Source of the DNA: SIG701 sp045539595
GTDB taxonomy: Bacteria > Bacillota > Clostridia > Oscillospirales > CAG-272
DNA: 25,248 nt
Assembly: GCA_045539595.1 (NCBI GenBank)
Contig: JAZQFQ010000034.1
Coordinates: 1-25,248, forward strand
Direction: 5' to 3'
Shown: in pieces, positions 14,526 to 21,787 of the stretch
Numbering within the stretch: the first letter of the stretch is position 1
How the letters are laid out: every line of letters begins with the position of its first letter
The notes under the pieces: model-generated
The model's database searches: none
The model's input: the letters and a program-made list of their open reading frames with translations, nothing else
What the model was told of the DNA's origin: nothing
Position numbers and translations under genes: made by a program

Positions 14526-14561
14526 AGGATGTGTCCTTTCTGCGCATTGCAATACAGTATA

Positions 14562-14590
14562 ATGGTAGCACAGCAGGACGGAAAAATCAA
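14562..14590 (-). promoter_or_regulatory. Sigma-A promoter of the Nudix gene
   Basis: Minus strand: TTGATT (14590-14585), 17-bp spacer, TACCAT (14567-14562). The predicted leader is about 30 nt. A second possible -10 (TATACT) lies slightly downstream, but it has no matching -35 box. Confidence 0.6.
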
Positions 14591-14661
14591 GGGCACGGGG
14601 GATATATCCCGCAAATCATGGGATTTTCGGCGTTTTTGGAGAAATATTTTCTCATAACCCC

Positions 14662-14690
14662 TTGCAATCGGGGGAAAAGTATGGTATACT
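14662..14690 (+). promoter_or_regulatory. Sigma-A promoter of the rimP-nusA-infB operon
   Basis: TTGCAA (14662-14667), 17-bp spacer, TATACT (14685-14690). Transcription should start near 14697, giving a leader of about 84 nt that contains the hairpin at 14720-14742. Confidence 0.85.
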
Positions 14691-14719
14691 ACCTATGCTG
14701 AAAGTATAGAGTATTAAGG

Positions 14720-14750
14720 AGAGTGGGTTTGATTCCCGCTCTTTATTTTT
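14720..14750 (+). promoter_or_regulatory. Attenuator-like hairpin in the rimP leader
   Basis: AGAGTGGG (14720-14727) pairs with CCCGCTCT (14735-14742), with one G-U pair and a 7-nt loop, followed by TTATTTTTG. It looks like an intrinsic terminator placed about 25 nt into the transcript, before the first gene. NusA, encoded in this operon, acts on exactly such pause and terminator hairpins, so autoregulation by attenuation is plausible but inferred. Confidence 0.65.
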
Positions 14751-14780
14751 GTACAAAGCAGTATCATAAGGAGATGGCGT

Positions 14781-15302
14781 ATGAGTATGGAAGAAAAGAA
14801 TATCTCCCCGCATGAGGAATCCTCAAAAAAGCGGCCGCCCCGTCCGAAGAATATTGCCGACCGCGTGCGGGATCTTCTGTTTGATACAGTCCTGGCACAG
14901 GAGTGCTATCTGTGGGATGTGGAATACGTCAAGGAAGGGGCCGACATGATCCTCCGCGTGGTCATCGATTCCAACGAGGGCATCACGCTGGACGACTGCG
15001 AGCGGGTCTCCCGCGCCATCGATCCGATCCTGGACGAGGCCGATCCCATCGAGAATTCCTATAAGGTGGAGGTTACGTCCCCCGGCGTGGAGCGTCCCCT
15101 CACCCGCCCCGATCATTTCGAGGCATGCATCGGCGACGAAATCGAGGTGCGCCTGTACGCACCCTTGAACGGAGAGAAAACGCTCCGCGGCATCCTCAGC
15201 GCCGCCGAGGAAAAAGAGTTCATCCTGACCCGGGAGAACGACGAAAGCATTACTATCGCAAAATCCGCGGCCGCCAAGGTTTCCACCGTGTTCAACTGGT
15301 AA
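14781..15302 (+). CDS. rimP: Ribosome maturation factor RimP
   Basis: A 173-residue RimP (YlxS) protein, which assists maturation of the 30S ribosomal subunit. After a basic N-terminal stretch of about 25 residues the RimP N-domain follows, with LRVVIDSNEGITLDDCERVSR and the family signature YKVEVTSPGVERPLTRPDHF (two segments, about residues 55-115). The C-terminal SH3-like domain (YAPLNGEKTLRGILSAAEE) closes the protein. AAGGAG is seven bases before the ATG. It is the first gene of the operon, with nusA 38 nt downstream, the standard order in Firmicutes. Its N-terminal extension is a little longer than usual and rich in Lys/Pro/Arg. Confidence 0.93.
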   Translation: MSMEEKNISPHEESSKKRPPRPKNIADRVRDLLFDTVLAQECYLWDVEYVKEGADMILRVVIDSNEGITLDDCERVSRAIDPILDEADPIENSYKVEVTSPGVERPLTRPDHFEACIGDEIEVRLYAPLNGEKTLRGILSAAEEKEFILTRENDESITIAKSAAAKVSTVFNW

Positions 15303-15340
15303 CGGCACGCACATTATTTTACGGATAAGGACATACAGTC

Positions 15341-16402
15341 ATGAAAAAAGCAGTGACCAAAAAAGAATCGGAAAATATGGGCGCGGAGATCTTTGCCGCG
15401 GTGGATATTCTGGAATCGACCAAGGGCATTCCGAGATCCTATATGCTGGAGAAGATCGAGGCTGCGCTGGTAAGCGCCTATAAGAAAGAGGCAGGTGCCG
15501 TCAACGTGCGCATCGCGCTGGACGGCGAGAAGAAAACCTTCCGCGTATATCAGCAGAAGACCGTTGTGGAGGATGTGGAGGACGACAAGGAGCAGATCTC
15601 CCTGGAAGACGCCCGCGCCATCTCCCGCCGCTACAATGTGGGCGACATCGTGGAGTTCGAACTCAAGACCAAGTCCTTCGGACGTCTCAGCGCCCAGGCC
15701 GCCAAGCAGGTCATCATCCAGGGCATAAGAGAAGCGGAGCATTCCAATATCGTACGCGAGTACGAGAAGAAGCACGAGGAGGTCATCACCGCCATCGTCA
15801 CCAAGGTGGATGATAACACCGGTGATGTGGTAGTGGATACCGGCACCAGCGAAGCCGTCCTTCTCAAGAGCGAGCAGATCCCCGGCGACAACTTCGCCGT
15901 GGGCGACCGCCTGAAGGTGTTCGTCACCGAAGTGCACCGTGATTCCCACGGCCCCGTGGTAACGCTGTCCCGGACGCACCAGGGCCTGGTGCGCCGCCTG
16001 ATGGAGCTGGTTATCCCCGAAATCCAGGACGGCGTGGTTCTCCTGAAGGGCGTGGCCCGCGAGGCTGGCTCCCGCACCAAGGTGTCCGTTATCTCCCGGG
16101 ATCCCGATGTGGATGCCGTCGGTGCCTGCATCGGCAACCGCGGCATGCGTATCGCCGAGATCGTGGAGGAGCTCCGGGGCGAGAAGATCGACGTGGTTCT
16201 CTTCTCCGAGAAGCCGGAGGAATACATCGCCGCCGCTCTGTCCCCCGCATCCGTCATCGATGTGGATTTCGACGGAGAGCGCAGTGCCACCGTCTGGGTG
16301 GACAGCGATCAGCTGTCCCTGGCTATCGGCAAGGAAGGCCAGAACGTGCGCCTGGCCGTGCGCCTGACCGGATACAAGATCGATATCAAGAGCCGCAAGT
16401 AA
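15341..16402 (+). CDS. nusA: Transcription termination/antitermination factor NusA
   Basis: A 353-residue NusA, which binds RNA polymerase and nascent RNA and influences pausing, termination and antitermination. The order is: N-terminal polymerase-binding domain with FAAVDILESTKGIPRSYMLEKIEAALVSAYKKE, an S1 domain (about 137-205), then two KH domains. KH1 has the conserved RDPDVDAVGACIGNRGMRIAEIVEEL, and KH2 ends in the GKEGQNVRLAVRLTGYKIDI block. The C-terminal acidic repeats found in proteobacteria are absent, as usual in Firmicutes. The ATG at 15341 has AAGGA nine bases upstream; Met13 (MGAEIF) is an alternative start that fits the family consensus. It lies between rimP and ylxR. Confidence 0.95.
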   Translation: MKKAVTKKESENMGAEIFAAVDILESTKGIPRSYMLEKIEAALVSAYKKEAGAVNVRIALDGEKKTFRVYQQKTVVEDVEDDKEQISLEDARAISRRYNVGDIVEFELKTKSFGRLSAQAAKQVIIQGIREAEHSNIVREYEKKHEEVITAIVTKVDDNTGDVVVDTGTSEAVLLKSEQIPGDNFAVGDRLKVFVTEVHRDSHGPVVTLSRTHQGLVRRLMELVIPEIQDGVVLLKGVAREAGSRTKVSVISRDPDVDAVGACIGNRGMRIAEIVEELRGEKIDVVLFSEKPEEYIAAALSPASVIDVDFDGERSATVWVDSDQLSLAIGKEGQNVRLAVRLTGYKIDIKSRK

Positions 16403-16461
16403 TCATCGGCTATCCCATATACTTTAACAGAAAGCATCGGCTTCGGCCGAGGTGATACAGG

Positions 16462-16749
16462 ATGAAACCGAGAAAGATTCCGCAGCGCCGCTGCTGCGGA
16501 TGCGGGGAATCCTTCCCCAAGAAAGAGCTGATCCGTGTGGTTCGCACCCCGGACGGCGCCGTCCAGATGGATTTTACCGGAAAGCTTTCCGGCCGCGGTG
16601 TGTATGTGTGCCGCTCTCTTGCCTGCTTCAAAAAAGCAAGACGTGCCGACCGCTTCGCCCGCTCTCTGGAGATCGCCGTGTCCGAGGACGTTCTGAACGC
16701 ACTGGAGGAGGAAGTCCGCCTCTCCGAGAAAGAAAGAGCGGACACATGA
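16462..16749 (+). CDS. ylxR: YlxR family RNA-binding protein (RNase P modulator RnpM)
   Basis: A 95-residue YlxR protein. Family members bind RNA; in Gram-positive bacteria the protein has been linked to modulation of RNase P (RnpM). The family pattern is present: RRCCGCGESFPKKELIRVVR at the N-terminus, DFTGKLSGRGVYVC in the middle, and a basic FKKARRADRFAR segment. Cysteines at C11, C12 and C14, with later ones in VCRSLAC, are more numerous than in many homologs. A strong GAGGTGAT lies five bases before the ATG. The stop overlaps the next gene as ATGA, so the two are translationally coupled. Confidence 0.92.
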   Translation: MKPRKIPQRRCCGCGESFPKKELIRVVRTPDGAVQMDFTGKLSGRGVYVCRSLACFKKARRADRFARSLEIAVSEDVLNALEEEVRLSEKERADT

Positions 16750-17084
16750 TGAGTACACAATCTGTCGGGGGAGCGCAGAGCGCGCGCCTGGCATCCATGA
16801 TCGGTTTGTGCCGGCGCGCAAATCGGCTCGGATGCGGCGTCGATATGATCAAAGACGCGTTGAAAACAGGCCGCGCAGAGCTGGTTCTCCTGTCCTCGGA
16901 TCCCTCGGAGCGCACGCGCAAGCAGCTGAAAGATAAGTGCGCCACGGCCCACGTGGAGCTGATCCCCGTTCCCCTGACGAAGGCGGAATTGGGCGCGGCC
17001 TGCGGTACGGCGGAGCTTTCCGCATGCGCCGTCATGGATCCGTCCTTTGCCAAAGCAATCCGGGCACTCGCCGGTTGTCCGTGA
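16746..17084 (+). CDS. ylxQ: L7Ae/YlxQ family ribosome-associated protein
   Basis: A 112-residue L7Ae/L30e/S12e-fold protein, the YlxQ protein of nusA-infB operons. Such proteins recognise kink-turn RNA. Visible are the start helix ARLASMIGLCRRANRLGCG, the strand ELVLLSSDPSERTRKQL and the loop VPLTKAELGAACG typical of the fold. The ATG at 16746 overlaps the ylxR stop (ATGA); the second ATG, at 16749, is equally possible. No strong ribosome binding site is present, consistent with coupling to ylxR. infB follows after 72 nt that contain a small GC hairpin (17125-17140). Confidence 0.9.
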   Translation: MMSTQSVGGAQSARLASMIGLCRRANRLGCGVDMIKDALKTGRAELVLLSSDPSERTRKQLKDKCATAHVELIPVPLTKAELGAACGTAELSACAVMDPSFAKAIRALAGCP

Positions 17085-17124
17085 TTTTCCAAACGCAATC
17101 CCCGCAATACTCGATCAAGAAAGG

Positions 17125-17140
17125 GCCCGCCAGCGCGGGC
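17125..17140 (+). other. GC-rich hairpin upstream of infB
   Basis: GCCCGC (17125-17130) pairs with GCGGGC (17135-17140) around CAGC. There is no T tract, so it is not a terminator. It lies just before the AGGG that may serve infB translation and could affect mRNA stability or infB initiation. Confidence 0.4.
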
Positions 17141-17156
17141 AGGGTACGAAAAAGAG

Positions 17157-20000
17157 ATGGCACAAGCATCTATGTTCAAGGTCAATCAGTTGGCGAAAGA
17201 CCTCGGAATGAAAAACAAAGAGATTCTTGCAAAAATCGAGAATTCCGGTATCAATGTCAAATCCTATATGGCTACTCTTGAGCCCGATGACTTTAATGTT
17301 TTCTTTGACGAGTTGACCCGGGAGAATCAGATCAAGGATCTGGACGGCTATCTGAACGGTAAGACGCAGATCGCCCGTAAGAAGAAAACCGACGCCCCCA
17401 AGGCCGAGGTGAAGGAAGAAGCACCGGCTAAAGAGGTGAAGGTGGCGGAAACGGCTCCCCAGGCGGAAGCTCCCCAGGCGGAGAGTAAGCCCGAGGCTCC
17501 GAAGACCGAGGAAGTGAAGAAGGCAGAGGCTCCCAAGGAGGAGACCAAGCCGGAGACTCCCAAAACCGAGACTCCCAAAACCGAGGCTCCCAAGACGGAG
17601 AGTAAGCCCGAAGCTCCCAAAGCGGAGGTAAAACCCGCCGCTCCGGCTCAGCCTGCCCGTCCCGCTGCTCCCCAGCAGCAGGGCAATGGCCTGCGCCAGG
17701 GTACGAACGGACAGCAGGGCGGCCGCCCGAATGACCGCTTCCAGCAGCAGGGCAACGGCTTCCGCCCGAATACGAACGGACAGCAGGGCAACCGCCCGAA
17801 CGACCGCTTCCAGCAGGGCGGCAACGGCTTCCGCCAGGGCACGAACGGCCAGCAGGGCAGCCGCCCGAATGACCGCTTCCAGCAGCAGGGCAACGGCTTC
17901 CGTCCGAATCAGGGCGGACAGCCCCAGACCAATCGCCCCGCCGCACCGGCAAACAATACGCCCTTCCAGCCCACCCGGCCGCCCCAGCCCAAAAAGCCTC
18001 AGCAGCCCACGGTGGAAAAGAAGAGAACCGGCAACACCCGCGTCATCGATACCCGCACCACGAATGTGGATCTGTCCAAGTACGACGAGCGTCTGGAGAA
18101 GTTCGCCCCCGATGCAGTCTCCGACTCCTCCACCAATAAGCAGAAGCTGAAAAAGCAGAACACAAGAGACTTCCGCTCCGCCAAGAACCGGGATAAGGAA
18201 CGCCTGGCTATGGAGAAGCTCCGCAAGGAGAATCTGGAGAAGCTGAAGAAGATGCCGCTCAAGATCACCCTGCCGGATGAGATCACCGTAGGTGAGCTGG
18301 CACAGCGTCTGAAGAAGACCGCCGCCGAGGTTATCAAGAAGATGATGATGAACGGCATGCCCGCCACCATCAATCAGGTGCTGGATTACGACACCGCCTT
18401 CCTGATCGCCGACGAGTTCGGTGCCAAGGTCACCAAGGAAGTGGTCGTTACCATCGAGGAAAAACTGTTCAGCGAGACCGAGGAGCATACCGAGGATCTG
18501 GAAACCCGCGCACCCGTTGTGTGCGTTATGGGTCACGTTGACCACGGTAAGACCTCGCTGCTTGACGCCATCCGTCATACCCACGTAACCACCGGCGAGG
18601 CCGGCGGTATTACCCAGCACATCGGTGCATACCGTGTGTCCATCAACGATCAGCCCATCACCTTCCTGGATACCCCCGGCCATGAGGCGTTTACCGCCAT
18701 GCGTGCCCGCGGTGCCCAGGCGACCGATATCGCCATCCTGGTGGTGGCCGCCGACGACGGCATCATGCCCCAGACCATTGAGGCCATCAACCATGCCAAG
18801 GCCGCCGGTGTGGACGTGATCGTTGCCATCAATAAAATGGATAAACCCACCGCCAACCCCGATACCGTTAAGAATCAGCTGACCGCACACGGTCTGGTTC
18901 CCGAGGAATGGGGCGGCGATACTATCTGCGTGCCTGTATCCGCTCTGACGGGCATGGGCATCGACGATCTCTTGGAGAACGTGCTTCTCGTGGCAGAGAT
19001 GAAGGAACTGAAAGCCAATCCCACCCGCCGCGCCAAGGGTATCGTCATCGAGGCGAAGCTGGACAAGGGCCGCGGCCCTGTTGCCACCGTTATCGTCCAG
19101 AACGGTACGCTCCACGCGGGCGATATCGTCATCGCCGGTACCTCCGTCGGTCGTGTCCGCGCCATGCTGAACGACCGGGGCGAAACCATCCAGGCAGCCG
19201 GCCCGTCCGTGCCTGTGGAGATCGTAGGTCTGGCTGAAGTGCCTCAGGCAGGCGACGAGTTCAACGCCGTTGAGGACGAGAGAATGGCAAGAACCCTGGC
19301 CGATCAGCGCCGCGAGAAGGCGAAGAACGACGCCCTGGCCGCCGCCTCCAAGGTCAACCTGGAGGATCTGTTCAGCCAGATCAAGGAAGGCATCAAGGAG
19401 CTCAACATCATCGTCAAGGCCGACGTGGGCGGATCTGCCGAGGCCGTCCGCGCATCCCTGGTGAAGTTGTCCAACGAGGAAGTCAAAGTCAAGGTCATCC
19501 ACTGCGCCGTCGGCGGTATTACCGAGGGCGATGTCATGCTGGCCTCCTCCTCCAACGCCATCATCGTGGGCTTCAACGTCCGTCCCGATAAGAACGCCGC
19601 CGATATGGCCGAGCGCGACCATGTGGACGTGCGCACCTATCGCATTATTTACGAATGCATCGGCGAGATCGAAGCGGCCATGAAGGGTATGCTGGCTCCC
19701 GAGTATAAGGAAGTCGTCCTCGGCCGCGCCGAGGTTCGTCAGACGATCCGCGTTCCGGGCGTGGGCGTCATCGCCGGCTCCTATATCACCGACGGTAAGG
19801 TAACCCGCCAGTCCCAGATCCGCATTGTCCGTGACGGTGTTGTGATCTTCGAAGACAAGATCAGCTCTCTGAAGCGCTTCAAGGACGACGTGAAGGAAGT
19901 GGCACAGGGATACGAGTGCGGTATCGGTCTGGAGAAATACGACGATATCCATCTCGGCGATATCCTGGAGGCCTATATCATGGAGGAAGTGGCAAGATAA
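17157..20000 (+). CDS. infB: Translation initiation factor IF-2
   Basis: A 947-residue IF-2, the GTPase that places initiator fMet-tRNA on the ribosome. The N-terminal IF2_N domain (VNQLAKDLGMKNKEILAKI) is followed by a long low-complexity linker: a Pro/Glu/Lys/Ala-rich stretch (about residues 80-165), then three 23-residue Gly/Asn/Gln/Arg repeats (from residue 176). A second IF2_N domain (ITVGELAQRLKKTAAEVIKKM) precedes the GTPase domain with GHVDHGKT (459-466), DTPGHEAF (505-512) and NKMD (559-562). Domains II, III and IV then run to the end (IRVPGVGVIAGSYITDGKV). The AGGG ribosome binding site is rather far (12 nt) from the ATG at 17157; Met6 is an alternative start. It is the last gene of the operon; rbfA and truB do not follow. 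Confidence 0.96.
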   Translation: MAQASMFKVNQLAKDLGMKNKEILAKIENSGINVKSYMATLEPDDFNVFFDELTRENQIKDLDGYLNGKTQIARKKKTDAPKAEVKEEAPAKEVKVAETAPQAEAPQAESKPEAPKTEEVKKAEAPKEETKPETPKTETPKTEAPKTESKPEAPKAEVKPAAPAQPARPAAPQQQGNGLRQGTNGQQGGRPNDRFQQQGNGFRPNTNGQQGNRPNDRFQQGGNGFRQGTNGQQGSRPNDRFQQQGNGFRPNQGGQPQTNRPAAPANNTPFQPTRPPQPKKPQQPTVEKKRTGNTRVIDTRTTNVDLSKYDERLEKFAPDAVSDSSTNKQKLKKQNTRDFRSAKNRDKERLAMEKLRKENLEKLKKMPLKITLPDEITVGELAQRLKKTAAEVIKKMMMNGMPATINQVLDYDTAFLIADEFGAKVTKEVVVTIEEKLFSETEEHTEDLETRAPVVCVMGHVDHGKTSLLDAIRHTHVTTGEAGGITQHIGAYRVSINDQPITFLDTPGHEAFTAMRARGAQATDIAILVVAADDGIMPQTIEAINHAKAAGVDVIVAINKMDKPTANPDTVKNQLTAHGLVPEEWGGDTICVPVSALTGMGIDDLLENVLLVAEMKELKANPTRRAKGIVIEAKLDKGRGPVATVIVQNGTLHAGDIVIAGTSVGRVRAMLNDRGETIQAAGPSVPVEIVGLAEVPQAGDEFNAVEDERMARTLADQRREKAKNDALAAASKVNLEDLFSQIKEGIKELNIIVKADVGGSAEAVRASLVKLSNEEVKVKVIHCAVGGITEGDVMLASSSNAIIVGFNVRPDKNAADMAERDHVDVRTYRIIYECIGEIEAAMKGMLAPEYKEVVLGRAEVRQTIRVPGVGVIAGSYITDGKVTRQSQIRIVRDGVVIFEDKISSLKRFKDDVKEVAQGYECGIGLEKYDDIHLGDILEAYIMEEVAR
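17682..17921 (+). repeat. 69-bp in-frame tandem repeat within infB
   Basis: Three full 69-bp units (17682-17750, 17751-17819, 17820-17888) and a partial fourth (to 17921) encode 23-residue repeats of the form GNGFRxxTNGQQGxRPNDRF plus QQx. Units 1 and 3 read RQGTNG and unit 2 RPNTNG, an alternating pattern that suggests expansion by slippage or unequal exchange. The repeats sit in the flexible linker before the second IF2_N domain. Confidence 0.9.
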
Positions 20001-20030
20001 GCCACCCCAGTTTATCCGTGATTTCACAAA

Positions 20031-20230
20031 AAGCCTCCCTTGTGTAAAGGGAGGTGCCCCAAAGGGGCGGAGGGATTGGACAAAGGGCAAACTTTGTGAG
20101 GAAGAATCCATGCGCATTGGACCTGCATCTTTATGTCTCCAACCTCTCAGTCATCCGAAATTCGCTTCGCAAATTGTCGGATGACAGCTCCCCGAGTTCG
20201 CAAAGCGAATCTCGACCACAGGGGAGCCTT
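20031..20230. repeat. 200-bp intergenic element with imperfect terminal inverted repeats
   Basis: This fills most of the 318-nt gap after infB. The ends AAGCCTCCCTTGTG (20031-20044) and CACAGGGGAGCCTT (20217-20230) are inverted copies with two mismatches. Inside are hairpins CCTCCCTT/AAGGGAGG (20034-20054), GCCCC-AAA-GGGGC (20056-20068) and TCATCCGA/TCGGATGA (20151-20184). There is no convincing gene within it. It matches the general pattern of non-autonomous repeats scattered in Clostridia genomes. The remaining gap (20231-20318) holds only a GGAGG ribosome binding site and a weak possible promoter. Confidence 0.6.
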
Positions 20231-20318
20231 GTGGAAGACGTATGTGCGGAAAACAAGGTTGCCTTGCGATGAACCAATCACGGAACAAAATAACTGTAGC
20301 AGCACACGGAGGTAAGAA

Positions 20319-21725
20319 ATGGTATTTTCAAGTCTGGAGTTTATGTTTCTTTACTTTCCCGTTGTGCTGCTTTTGTATTTTGTCACCCCGCTGAAGTGGC
20401 GGAACGTGACCTTGTTCGTCACCAGCCTGATCTTCTACGGCTGGGGCGAGCCGCTGTATGTGTTTCTCATGCTGGCCACCATCACCGTGGATTACTTCTT
20501 CGGATGGATGGTGGGCAAATACCGGGAGAGCAACCGAAAACGGGCGCGGGCCTATATGGTCGCCGCCATCGTCATCAATCTGGCGATTTTGGGCTTCTTC
20601 AAGTACGCCAATCTGGTGGTGGATACGATCACCGCCCTGACGGGCGTGACGCTGACCCACATCGATGTGCCCCTGCCGGTGGGTATCTCCTTCTATACCT
20701 TCCAGGCACTGTCCTACGTCATCGACGTGTACCGCATGGACGCCAATGCCCAGCGCAATTACACCGCCTTCGGTACCTATGTGACGCTGTTCCCCCAGCT
20801 GATCGCCGGCCCCATCGTCCGTTATCAGGACGTGGATGACCAGCTCCGCTCCCGTACTCACTCCATGGAACGGTTCGCCTCCGGCGTCCGTACCCTGGCC
20901 GCCGGCATGGGGAAAAAGGTCCTTCTGGCCAACGCGGCGGGGGAGATCTGGACCCGCATCAGCGAAGCCCCGGAAACCACCGTGGCGGCGGCCTGGCTGG
21001 GCATCATTATGTATACCTTCCAGATTTATTTTGATTTTTCCGGCTATTCCGATATGGCCATCGGCCTGGGCAAAATGATGGGCTTCTCCTTCCGTGAGAA
21101 TTTCTATTATCCCTATATGGCCTCGTCGGTCACGGATTTCTGGCGCCGGTGGCACATCTCCCTCTCTACCTGGTTCCGGGAGTACGTATACATCCCCCTG
21201 GGAGGCAACCGAAAGGGCCGCGGACGGCAGATCGTCAATCTCCTGGCCGTGTGGTTTTTGACCGGACTGTGGCACGGCGCGTCCTGGAATTTCGTGGCGT
21301 GGGGCCTGTACTATTTCGTGCTCCTCATGCTGGAGAAAACTTTTCTGCTTAAACTGTTGGACAAGCTGCCGAAATTCGTCGGTCATGTCTATACCCTGAT
21401 CACCGTAGTCTTTGGCTGGCTCTTGTTCGTCTTTACGGATTTCGCCGCCGGTATGCGGTATCTGGCCACTATGTTCGGCGGCGGCAGCGCCACCGGATTC
21501 ATCGACGCGGGCGGCGTGTTCGATTGGACATCCTCCCTGATTCTGCTGGTGATCCTGGTCATCGCCTCCACGCCTTACCCGAGAAAATGGCTGTATCGGC
21601 TGTGGGAGAAATACGATGCCCCCGTGCGGGCGGTCACGGCGGTATTGTGCCTGGCCGTGTTCTTCATCGCCCTGGCCTACCTGGTCAATTCTTCCTACAA
21701 TCCCTTCCTCTATTACCGATTCTAA
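20319..21725 (+). CDS. MBOAT family membrane-bound O-acyltransferase
   Basis: A 468-residue polytopic membrane protein of the MBOAT family, in the AlgI/DltB/PatA branch that passes acetyl groups across the membrane to extracellular polysaccharide or peptidoglycan. The start MVFSSLEFMFLYFPVVLLLYF is typical of AlgI-like proteins. Conserved blocks are YVTLFPQLIAGPIVRY, YFDFSGYSDMAIGLGKMMGF, FWRRWHISLSTWFREYVYIPLGG (two segments) and LTGLWHGASWNF with the catalytic-type His319. About ten hydrophobic segments are visible. GGAGG is six bases before the ATG. The next gene encodes the DHHW protein expected to complete the transfer outside the membrane. The acceptor polymer is not identified. Confidence 0.93.
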   Translation: MVFSSLEFMFLYFPVVLLLYFVTPLKWRNVTLFVTSLIFYGWGEPLYVFLMLATITVDYFFGWMVGKYRESNRKRARAYMVAAIVINLAILGFFKYANLVVDTITALTGVTLTHIDVPLPVGISFYTFQALSYVIDVYRMDANAQRNYTAFGTYVTLFPQLIAGPIVRYQDVDDQLRSRTHSMERFASGVRTLAAGMGKKVLLANAAGEIWTRISEAPETTVAAAWLGIIMYTFQIYFDFSGYSDMAIGLGKMMGFSFRENFYYPYMASSVTDFWRRWHISLSTWFREYVYIPLGGNRKGRGRQIVNLLAVWFLTGLWHGASWNFVAWGLYYFVLLMLEKTFLLKLLDKLPKFVGHVYTLITVVFGWLLFVFTDFAAGMRYLATMFGGGSATGFIDAGGVFDWTSSLILLVILVIASTPYPRKWLYRLWEKYDAPVRAVTAVLCLAVFFIALAYLVNSSYNPFLYYRF

Positions 21726-21787
21726 CGAAAGGATGCGGGTGCCAATCCATCCCCTGCTGCTGAGCAAGGGCGGAGATTGGGTGCCGC

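Noticed and set aside
20231..20318. Promoter TTGCGA-N17-AAAATA before the MBOAT gene.
   Set aside because: The hexamers are poor matches and no extended -10 is present; too weak to annotate.
21726..21787. Hairpin between the MBOAT and DHHW genes involving CAATC and GATTG.
   Set aside because: The complementarity is short and has no T tract; not convincing as a terminator or regulator.
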